Source: Neckera pumila
Taxonomy: Eukaryota > Streptophyta > Bryopsida > Hypnales > Neckeraceae
Reading direction: 5' to 3'
Length of the DNA stretch: 64,000 bases
Assembly: GCA_963969595.1 (NCBI GenBank)
Contig: OZ018408.1
Span: 28,272,108 to 28,336,107, forward strand
Below, in pieces: positions 22,991 through 33,400 of this stretch. How positions within the stretch are numbered: the stretch's first letter is position 1; each line of letters starts with the position of its first letter. The notes beneath the pieces are model-generated. The model saw nothing but the letters and a program-made list of their open reading frames with translations, was not told the origin of the DNA and searched no databases. The position numbers were made by a program, and so were the translations under genes.

Positions 22991-23692
22991 CATTATATCA
23001 TGTGCCATATTGGATTAAGATAAAGATTTGACTCCTACATGAGTTACAATAAAGATTAGGTGAAGACAATCTACATGAGTTTGAAATCTTAACCTCTTGC
23101 ATTTTATATTTCCCCTATTGGTGTAAATATACCCTCAGAGGCATTAAATAACCCTGTTATTAAGCGGGAATATCCCTCACAAGTTCCATTCAAAAATAGC
23201 GTATCCTTCCTTCAAAATTTTGTAATCAAAGTGAAAATCATAAATTATAAGTTTTCAGGAAATTTGTAATTTCCACAAACATTCTTAACAAAAGTATGCA
23301 GATACCCTTCACATGTCATCCAATATAGATGCATCCCTGAACAATGTTGCATCACGTCTGAAGCTGAAGACATTCACTATGATAGTTTTTGGTTTATGTT
23401 GGTCAATCGGTGACACTTCAGAAGGCCCCTGAATGTCGGAGTCTCGGAGAGGGTACCAAAATTGAATATCAATAACTATGTGGTTAATAAGTGGTTGTCA
23501 GAGGTAATCAGCATACCTCCTGCAATAACAGATTACATTATTGAAAGAAGGTAACATATTGGGATCACAAACAATGCTAGAATGGTTAAAATCAAGCAGC
23601 GAAAGCCTAAAAGCTTCATCATTTGGTGCTACAGGTCAGCTGGATCGAGTTTTGTACAAACGTAAGCTACCATGGAAAAGAGCTCCTGCCAA

Positions 23693-26600
23693 TCAGGCAG
23701 CCTTTCCTGGCACAGCCTCTGGCGAGACAGAATCAATTTTCAATTTCTCTAATACTGCGGCTCCACTTTCAACAGCTGCTTTCACTTCGCCATCCTTTGG
23801 AAGGAGTACCCTTCCAACTTCCTGTATTGAGACACGATTTGTATCAGTCACAAGAAAACAGTGTTGGATGCTACAATGTAAATTCATCCAACTGCAAGTC
23901 TCGAGAATCCAAATGCCAGCTGATGTCTTTCCATTCAATAATAGCTCGCATTGTAGTACCACTTGCTCATGGACTGCGGCATGAAGAAAGACTTTTTGCA
24001 TCTCAGATCAACTCTGCTAATGGAACCCACCTCTTAATGATTTAGAATATTTAACCACATTACAATTAACAAGGTTAAAGTTGCAAACTATCTTAAAAGG
24101 CAGTCCAATTAACAAGGTTCACGTTAGAAACAGGCTTAAAAAGACGTTACAATTGGCAAGGTTAAACTCGACTAGATTTACTACAAGGGACGGATTTAAT
24201 CACAATCGGCACTTCGGCAGCCATTAGCGAAAATGTACTTGTGAACAGCATCAAGTCGACAAAATTACTGAAAATGTACTTGTGAACCACGTCAGAGACA
24301 ACATTGCAATGCCGTCTCACATTAACTGATTACAGAAAGTGGAACAAAGGGCATGAAGGTACCTTCAATTCGTCAGCAAAATCGTTAGGAGCGATCTTCG
24401 TGTCTAGGAATGTGGTAAGGTCTTTAATGGTTTTTTCCCTATCCTGCAAGCCCGTGACCCACACATGCTCAACATAAAAGACAACTAAGAGAACTGCTTC
24501 TGCATATGGTGTGTCAAGTCCTCTCTGTTTTGTTCATTTCATCTCCAGGCCCTTCTCTCTTCAGACTCACACTACTTTGTGGACAATACGAACTCCCCTG
24601 AGATAGGCAGATTGTTGCTTACCTTTGCAAACATGAACTTTCGTACGAAGACCTGGATGAGTGCTGCTGATCCCAACAACTGCAGGGCTGATTCAGCCTG
24701 CTCAGGTCAACAAATACGTCAATGTGCTATCCCAAAAGCAGTCTATTAAAAAATTATAATACTTCAATCTAATTAAGAATCCGTAATGAGATCAATCTGG
24801 AGGAGAACAACACTAGAGAGAGAACAAGGTAGAGACCTCAGTGAAGAAGGCGGCACCAATACCAGCAGCTGCTGCTACTCCAAGCGTCGTCGGCACAAGG
24901 CTAGATGTATCCTACAGCAACGCTCAACTCCTAAATGAGCACGTTCCTTCAACGATACACTACCACCTTAATCCCAGCTATATCTCCGTACAACAATCCT
25001 TCACAACTAGAAAAAGTAACATGGAAGGCATGGAAGAATGAAACTGCATGGCATTCACAACCTTAGAAAGTCGAGAGCATTACCGTGCCGTTCAGAATAT
25101 CCTTCAGACCGTCGAGATTGAAACTAAATCCTTTCCTAGACGCCAACCATGGCAATTCCTTTTTCTGTAAATTCAAAATCAATGCCAGGGTCATCAACCA
25201 ACGCTCCGCTAATGCAAAATAACGCCAAACGAATGCAGAATTCTAAAGCTGATGTGGCAGAATCTCCATGCTTGAGAGGAGGAGGATTAAACCCCATAAT
25301 GCTCGTCCTTCTTAATTGCACTTTTACCCACTAAACAACCCAATTTACAAGATACGCAACCAATGACAATCAGCAAGTAAAATTTGCAAGTGGGTCAATA
25401 AACCATAGTCTTGAAGATTCTGCAATTGGATTTTGTAGAGTAGATATCAAAATTAGACAGAGGAAGGATCAGAGTTTGGTTATAAGTTTCAAATGTCATT
25501 TGCATTGGCATTATGTCCGGGAATGGAAATCAAGGCTACATTTATCACAAACAATTTGCAAGTTACCTAATAGCGAAGCAGCTAGGCAGGCAAAAACTTG
25601 CAAATTTTTTTTACCTGACATGCTCTTGATTGCCATTACCTAGTCCGTAGATTCATACGGAGCACAAGTTGGAGCTGCCAGAGATCTCCAAAGGAAACGA
25701 CGACGGACACAACAAGCTCAGCACTCCGAATCAGACGATACTTACATCCAACGTGTCATTATAAAAATTCAAAATTCTGTAGAGAGAGGATGCACTAGGG
25801 CTCACCTTCCATCCATTTGGACCCTCAATACCTCCTTTGATAGCAAACGCCCTTTCAAAGCCATTGTTTGCTAGAAGCTTCGCAACTTCTAAAGAATTTC
25901 CGTCCTCTCTACACACACCACAACGATCACGTCAAATTCTGACGACATTGAAACTAATCTCAGTTCAAATCTCCAAGAATTTTCGTTTCCCTAAGGTAAA
26001 GGTACCCATTTGTAATACACACCTAAATGCAACACCCTAGAATCTTGCACAGTAAGTACACATAAATTTTGAGAATGTATAGGACCTGCACATCCGAACG
26101 CAAGTTGATTTTAGGTCATCTGTCAATAAAATTTCAACATTTCTAATTGCGTATAGTATCTCCAAATTAAAAAGGCATACATTGTTGCATTGGGATCCCC
26201 TTGCAGCGTCTAACAGAGACTATGTCAGTCTAATAATAGGAATTATTATCAGTGCAGCATTTAGCTTATGTTACCTTCATGTTCACTGCATGATTTTGCT
26301 ACTGATGGAGCCCTAATGCAACAGTCTTATGCACCTGACTTTGAACCTTTCTAGCTGGTGCCAAAATATCCAAATAAAGCACACCTTTGCGGATTGTAAT
26401 CCCTTGAAATTACTCACACGAATTTGGTTCGGCTAAGATTATTACGAATTACACTCAGTACCGCATTTAAGTGTGGTAACCTCAATGTTCACTGCATGAT
26501 TTTATTAATGATGAAACCCTAATGTTACGCACAGGATTCACCGGTCCAAGATATAGAGCGTAGTGGTCGCGGGATCTTTGAACTTGGTCACCACCTTGGC

Positions 26601-27119
26601 AACAAAAGCCTCCGCATCATCACCCTTGTTGAAAGCCCCTTGCACCACTTTCTTCCCGAGCGATTTCAAATTGGGTGATCCCTCTGCTTTGCCATCCACG
26701 CGGATGTCCAGCAGCTGCGCGTTCGGCTGCGCGAGCTTCTCAAACCCTTCCGCGGCCGACACGGCTCCGAACGCCTGCGGGATCGCCAGCGCCGTGAAGG
26801 CGATCAACGGCCCGGTCACCGCCGCGAGCCCCGCGAGAAACGCCACGGGGTTGGCCGTCATGAAGTCCGTCGCGGCGTCGAAGTCGATGAAGAAGAAGGA
26901 GTCGGCGGCATTGGAGTCGTAGAAGGAATTCGGCCCTTTCACAAAATCCTCGTAGCTCGAGGCCAAGGAAGCCGGCACGGAGGACGCCAGGAGAGAACAC
27001 GAAGAGGCGAGAATCGAAGCCAGAGGTGGGAGACGAGTGGGAGAACAAGCGGGGCGACCAAGTGAGGAGCAATGTGCACGAGCTGCAAGAGCTCGGGGAA
27101 GCACCTCCATGGCACTCAC
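23693..27119 (-). CDS. Rhodanese-domain thylakoid protein, TROL/STR4-like (seven exons)
   Basis: Exons on the minus strand: 27119-26542, 25908-25806, 25164-25084, 24911-24837, 24697-24623, 24443-24363 and 23821-23693. All junctions are GT/AG and phases stay open, giving about 373 residues. The start is the first ATG (a second, at 27110, is as good). Residues 1-50 look like a chloroplast transit peptide, residues about 90-115 a hydrophobic segment. The rhodanese domain runs from NAQLLDIRV through GSPNLKSLGKK, TTLYILDREDG, FERAFAIKGGIEGPNGWK. The active-site loop has Asp in place of the catalytic Cys, as in TROL, so no sulfurtransferase activity is expected. Later exons give LGVAAAAGIGAAFFTE and LQLLGSAALIQVFVRK membrane segments and KIAPNDFADELKEVGRVLLP. 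TROL anchors ferredoxin-NADP reductase at thylakoids through a C-terminal ITEP motif; that tail is absent here, so it fits STR4A or a TROL-like paralogue. Confidence 0.88.
26274..26528. repeat. Two copies of a 50-55 bp direct repeat in intron 1 of the rhodanese gene
   Basis: GTTCACTGCATGATTTT, then TGATGRARCCCTAATG, occurs at 26280-26320 and again at 26479-26526, each preceded by GGTAACCT/GTTACCTT. Likely a small local duplication. Confidence 0.7.
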
Positions 27120-27365
27120 TACTGTACGAGTCTTGCGAAATTCAAAGCTGAACAGCTAGAATTGGGCAAGTGAAATGGGAAGCTAGCTTACTGTACTGTA
27201 CAGTACATGCAGCGCAATGGAGCTACAATTAATGCCTGGAGCTCGCAATTGAGCTCCAAGGAAAGGAAAATCCAATCCAGACGACAATATCAGAAGCTGC
27301 ACCTTGCTCAAATTGAAGTGATGAGTACTGTAGTGTTGAGCGTGTGGGTGCCAGGGACCAGGCAC

Positions 27366-27385
27366 TCTTTTTATCCATTCAGTCC
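27366..27385 (-). promoter_or_regulatory. Possible TATA box of the rhodanese gene
   Basis: GGATAAAAAGAG on the minus strand lies about 250 bp before the ATG at 27119. It fits a plant TATA-type element by sequence and distance only. A dispersed repeat (27,480-27,590) lies immediately upstream, so the native promoter is short. Confidence 0.3.
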
Positions 27386-27479
27386 TTGCAATTCTCTTGC
27401 AACGAGCTTTGCCTACAGTGGGAGGGAGGGGTGACGGAGCTTCCACTTTCCACGTTTAACCCTGTAACGCTGCCGCGGA

Positions 27480-27590
27480 CACTAAGTGTCCAATGAATGA
27501 CAAAGAGTCTTTGCATGTAGGGCAGAAGTGCAATTGTTCATCCTTGAAATTTCGTACATAAAAGGGAGACCTTCTCTAGTAGCTTGTCCT
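27480..27590 (-). repeat. Three-copy dispersed repeat, copy 2 (inverted, upstream of the rhodanese gene)
   Basis: Reverse complement of the pattern at 22.84 and 29.03 kb: TTTCAAGGATGAACAATTGC, ACTTCTGCCC, AAAGACTCTTTG and GGACACTTAGTGTCC. The last 15 bp form a palindrome shared in part with the 29-kb copy (GATACTTAGTATCC). Confidence 0.75.
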
Positions 27591-27599
27591 CAAACGAAT

Positions 27600-29020
27600 G
27601 TTTTTGGTTTTCTTAAAGTAGATGATGCACACTGTATCAAAAAGGATGATTTCTGCAAAGACCGTCTGTCCTTATAGGGCTTATCCCTAAAGGCCCAAAG
27701 TCCCCTCAGGGGACACTTGGGATTTCGGGCAAGCTCGTGTGAACTGAAATTTTGGCCTGATTTTTTGAAACTTTTTTGAAGATAGGAAATCACATGAACT
27801 TTCTAAAAATATAACTTTTTTTTCAATCGGTGTCTGGGAGCAAACGTTATGCCACCTGAAGTCAAAAAAGCAACTTGCCGAGCAAAAAAAAAAAACTTTA
27901 AAAAATTGAATTTTTAAAAAAAAAAATTCTTCTCAAAGATCATGTTTTTGTCTATATTTGAAGCTTTGATTCATTCTATTTGGATTCAGAATGAAAAGTT
28001 ATAGACAATCTTGTTTTTTGCACAATCTAAGCATCTTCTTCAAAAGCAACTTATAGAATTCATTTCTTAATGCATTTTTCAAAAAAATTCAAAATTTTTT
28101 TTGACAAGGTTAAGTTGGTTTGCAAGAACAATCCCACTATTGGGATTATAGTGTTTTCATTCCACCTAAGAGCTATTAACAATTTAGTGTTTTATTCAAT
28201 TTTAGACCTACTTCTACTTAACAGTTTTTTTATATATGAAAATAAAGTTTTGACATTTTGAATTTCTTTTCCCCGACTCTCAATTCAAATTTTCAACATA
28301 AAATTTTTTAACCTAATGGTATGTAGTGCAAAAAATATCTATAAATGGCCATCAAAGTCATCTGAAATTGTAGGCCATAGTTCAAAAAAACTTCTTTTTC
28401 CAACTTCAAACGCTAATATCTTCCAATCCCCATGGTCAAACTTCATGAAATTCTTACCACATGATTTAAGACAAGTGAAGTACAAGATATTACAGTTCGA
28501 TTCTAAATAAAAGTTCTTTTGGTTTAGGGAGTGATCACAGTAGAAATGGCAGATTCAAGTGGTTTTGGACCTAGAAAATGCCTTGGGCCTTTAGGGTTGT
28601 TGCAATGTCAGATCAGTAGAGACATTGGGATTCCTGAGTGGAAAGCAGTGAATGGGGAGTTTCTGGGGGGACTCAGTTTTTTGCCCCTCTTTTTACATGT
28701 TATGTGGTTGTTGCCTAAGTTTAGACATTTAATTCAGTAAAAAATAATTTTTTTTGGTACCGTGTGAAGGTCTGATTTGCTACTCAAGTGTGAAAATTGA
28801 ATTTCCACATTAGATTTGCAAGGGTCCACATCACGTCACACCATTCACAAGATGACATGTGGCACTTTTTTACAAAAATGACTTAATTTCTATTGAATCT
28901 GACCTTCGTATAGGGTATCTTGGTCATTTTCCTTAACCCTAGAAGGATGGGCTAGTCACCGTAGAAATCAACTTTTTTGATACCATGTGAATCATTTGCA
29001 TAGAGAAACTCAACAACACT
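27600..29020. other. AT-rich intergenic DNA, no gene recognised
   Basis: Homopolymer-rich sequence; short ORFs at 28,070-28,740 show no domain. Nothing supported beyond the neighbouring dispersed repeats. Confidence 0.4.
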
Positions 29021-29029
29021 CATTGAAGG

Positions 29030-29165
29030 TCAAACAGTTATTGTACAAGACCTTTCCTTTTCACACAAAATTCCAAGGATGAATAATTGCACTTTTGTCT
29101 TACATGGGAGGATTCTTTGCATCCATTAGATACTTAGTATCCGTAGTGTCCTCTTAGGATTAAGT
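29030..29165 (+). repeat. Three-copy dispersed repeat, copy 3
   Basis: GGTCAAACAGTTATTGTACAAGA, AAAATTCCAAGGATGAATAA, TTGCACTTTTGTCTT, then AGATACTTAGTATCC and GTGTCCTCTTAGGATTAAG. Longest match is to the copies at 22.84 kb (same strand) and 27.5 kb (opposite strand). Confidence 0.75.
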
Positions 29166-30078
29166 TTATAAAAAAAAAGAAAACAACAAATAAAGTATAA
29201 CTTAGCTCAATGACTAATAGAAGGCAATTCATCAATTCAAGGCAATTTATTTGCACACTACCATATTTGGGAAGTAGATTTTGCTTAAATTAATTTTTTT
29301 TGGCTAATTCAAGGACTAGACAACTAAATCTATAAATAAATGCAAAGATGCCGGTTTGTCAAAAATCCAAAGAATTGGCAACAACAATCCATGGAGTCTA
29401 ATACAAATCTATCATTTGACCATCTACCATAAAGAAATCTTTTGATAGCAAGACAAAGGTATTACTTCATTGACATTTGGTAAGAATAATAAAGAGTAGA
29501 GATTACTTTAAGAAAGTTACCTTTTTAACCATCAAAATCAACAAATACTTCTAGAAATATTCCCACTTGTGCACATTGAGGTTCACGAGTCCCAATTACA
29601 ACAATACCTACTTAAGAAGTAGTACATTTTTGTACAATATCTATAAATATTTATTTAGTGTCAAATGTCAAGAAATTAATATGGTGCAATCTAATTTCAT
29701 TATTTTGTGTAGGTTCCAAACTTGTAGGCTCAAGCTTATTAAGCTCACTAGTTTCTTCTTCAATTTGAAAATTTGAAAAATTCCTAAAATTCATTTTTTT
29801 TTTACAATTTAATATTTTTAGGCCTATAATAGTAGAATATTAATTTTCTAATTTAAAAATGGCACAATAAATTGATTAGCACCAAGATGTTCTGCACTCC
29901 AATATAGGCCTTTGCAAATAAATTCAGATTCTTTAAGCATTTCTTTAAGCATATTTTGTTATTGATATGAAATTATTTCATTTCGCATTAAAAAATTCAC
30001 AGTAATTTCAAATTTTCACAAAAAAAATCTAAATTTTATGACTTCTACAGTAGGAGACATGTGACTAAATCTCTGAAG

Positions 30079-30352
30079 TGTCGAGACCTGGTCAATGGTC
30101 AGGTAGCTTGGCTACGTATGCGTATACGGTCAGTATACTGCCGTTTCATATCACTAGTTCGTACCTCTTCAAGGTTAAGGTTGTACCTCTTAAAGGTTGA
30201 GGTTCTGAGGAGTCGCGTTGCTTCTCAGCCAGAACTACGTATCATCACTCTGATCCTTAGGCTATTAAGAGATAATGTGATTTTGAGCCTGAGGTACGTA
30301 GGCAGCTTCATCTCTTATCGAGAGATGGAGTCCGAGTGAAAACGTACTGTCA
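30079..30352 (+). repeat. 5' LTR of the Copia element
   Basis: 274 bp, starts TGTCGAGACCTGG and ends GTACTGTCA. Differs from the right LTR at CATATCAC/CATACCAC and TATTAAGAG/TATTCAGAG. Confidence 0.95.
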
Positions 30353-30370
30353 CGTTATCAGCACTGCTCG
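30353..30370 (+). other. Probable primer-binding site
   Basis: CGTTATCAGCACTGC directly follows the 5' LTR. It resembles the TGGTATCAGAGC start of initiator-Met tRNA primer sites common in Copia elements, with an offset and mismatches. Confidence 0.5.
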
Positions 30371-30422
30371 CCGCAGAGCGAAAAGAGAAGTTTTGAACGA
30401 AATTTAAAAACAAGGAGCGTCG

Positions 30423-33400
30423 ATGGCCTTACAAACAGAATCTGTCTATCCAAGAATACCTGCAGAACCAGGTTTCAAACCATTGGAAGAGGACGGGACA
30501 AATTACATAATGTGGATGACGAATATGCGTCAATACCTTTCTAGTAAAGGCTTAGAGGGTATAACAACTCGCCCACCGACACCGGCTGAAGTAGAAAGAC
30601 GGAGGAAGGCAAAGGAAGAAGATCCCACATTGATTTTTGGAAAGTCCGAAGCAGATTATGATCGAATGCAGAAAGACACAGCTACCTTAGCAATCCGTCT
30701 AAGACTCAAAGACGATCTAGCCCTTCAAATGTATCATCATGATACACCTTGCGACCTCTGGGAAGAGATTCAATCCCGTTTTGAAGCCATGCGTGAAATT
30801 ACATATCCTGAAACATGGCAAGCATGGTTAAGTCTTCGTCATATGGATTTTGACCTACTTGATGATTATAAAGCAGCGCTATTTAAACTGACAACAAAGC
30901 TAGCATATTGTAAGAGGCCAGTAACAGAAGAAGACATAATATTCAAGACATTATCGACAATGGGACCCGAAAGGATGGGACTTCGAGAGTCATTGCTAGC
31001 AAGAGAATATAAGAACTCAAGAGACCTATTCATTTACCTGGCTGAGAATGAGAAATTCAACAATGTTGCAAAAGAATTGGCAAAACAAAGACCTGCTGGG
31101 ACTATAGCGACCCCAGAATTGAATTACACAAGAGAAAAGCAGCAGGATCCAAACAGAAGAAGAAAACCGTGGAAACGACAAGAGAAGAGGGCTCGGAGAT
31201 CCGCGACCCCTGGTAAGAAAGATGAGGATAATATAAGGAAGAATAAATCAAAAACCTTTGGGAAGTGTTTCAGATGTGGCAAGAAACGTCACTTCGCACG
31301 AGATTGTCGAACACCAAAGGACGTTGTTGATAAATACCGAAGAGAAAATAATTTGTCACCCTGGAGAGGCACTAAGAAAATCAGTAATGACAAGAACAAA
31401 AATCAAAAGCAACGTACTGAAAACGAAGATGAATATAATTATTTGGACCAGGTTCGCGTTGAGGAGACAAATGCAGTATTTGAACAGCAACAGCGGACAA
31501 ATAGATCAATGATGCTACTTGATTCAGGAGCAACAATTACAGTCGTCAAAAGTGCCAAATACTTCACGAAGATGCAGCGTGAAAACTATAAGATAGCCTC
31601 GATGAGTGGTTTAAATCTCATTGTACGTGGATCAGGACCAGCTACGTTTATTTTACCTAGAGGCACTCGCATCTATGCTGAAAGAGCTCTTCTTATTCCG
31701 ACGGCAAGAAGACAAGTTTTATGCGAGAATGATGTGTTTAACAGTGGCTATGAGATCAACACACACATATTCACGACAGGGGAAAGGTTCAAGACCCTTA
31801 CGAACGAATATGGAAATTGTGCAGAGAAGTTTTATTATACTGACAATGGCCTTATCGAATTTGAAATAGCAACCAACGAGTTTATTGCACTTACAGGAGA
31901 GATCACTGATGATGGCAGACTTTGGCACGACCGCCTGGGTCATCCCTCAACGAGAATGCTGCAAAATATATTAAAATCGACAGCGGGAAACATCAAAATT
32001 TCATCAAGGCTACCCGAGTCATGCTTGGCATGCTCTCGGGGCAAACTCATACTACGTCCAGCAAAAGAAATAAAAGATAAAGAGCTCAAACCTTTCCTCA
32101 ATCGCATTCAGGTTGACATATGTGGCCCGATATCACCACCATCAGGACCATTTAGGTACTTTATGGTGATGATAGACTCCACCTCAAGGTGGAGTGAGGT
32201 CAACCTGTTGTCAACAAGGAATCACGCTTTCGCGAAGATGTTGATACAGTTAATCAGGATGCAAGTTAGATTTCCAGATAATAGTGTCAGGGACATTCGA
32301 GTTGATGGGGCAGGTGAGTTTACATCTAAAACATTCCAAAATTACTGCACAGCACAAGGTATAACACTTGAAGTAGCACTACCAAAAGTCCATTTTCAGA
32401 ATGGACTCGCCGAAAGCTTAATTCGGAGAATACAATGGATAGCTCGTCCTCTGCTACTCAAGTCCAACTTACCTTTAACGGCCTGGGGCCACGCAGTAAT
32501 GCATGCTGCTGATCTCATTAGATACCGCCCATCTGCAGGAAATAAGATGAGTCCACATCAGTTAGCGACGGGAAATGCACCGGATATAAAACATTTAAGG
32601 AAATTCGGATGTTCTGTTGAGGTGCCGCTTGACCCCACGAAAAGGAAAAAGTTCGGACCTCAGAGGAAGCAGGGTATCTACGTTGGGAACGTAGGTAATT
32701 CCCTGATAAAGTATATAGAACCAAAAACTGGAGACCTATTTAGGGCAAGGTTTCTAGACTGCCATTTTGATGAACAACATTTTCCATTCATGGAAATCAA
32801 AGAACAGCTGCCTGCCACGGTTTTAGACATTAATTGGCATACAGCGACAATTGACGACAGCCCAGATTATCGCTGCGATGGGGAAGTGCAACGAATACTG
32901 AGGCTGCGAGAACTTGCTCGCAAGCTACCTGATGCTTTTGCTGACACACTTGATATTGTAAAAAACCCCTACACCCAAGTCCAATACACTCCAGCACGAA
33001 TACTACCAGATAATACACCGGCGAACGTCTCTCAAATTCGACGAAAAAGGGGACGTCCTTTAGGGTCTAAAAATAAGCCAAAGAATTTAGGGAGAGCACC
33101 ACATATTACTGGGGGGGCATTGCCGGAGACAGGGGGAGTAACACAAGGTCCAAGGGGAGTAACACAAGGTCCAAGGGGAGTAGCAACTAACCAGCCTAGC
33201 TTCGAAGAAGCAACGGATGTAGCACTCACTGATCACGTCTGGGATAGACGAACCATTTGTAAGAATGAAGCCTTGATGGTGCACACCGTCAATGCTATTT
33301 TAGAAAACCCTGACATACCAAAAACGGTCCCACAAGCAAAGAGATCAGTAGAATGGCCGCACTGGAAACGTGCAATGCAAGATGAGATGAATTCAATGAA

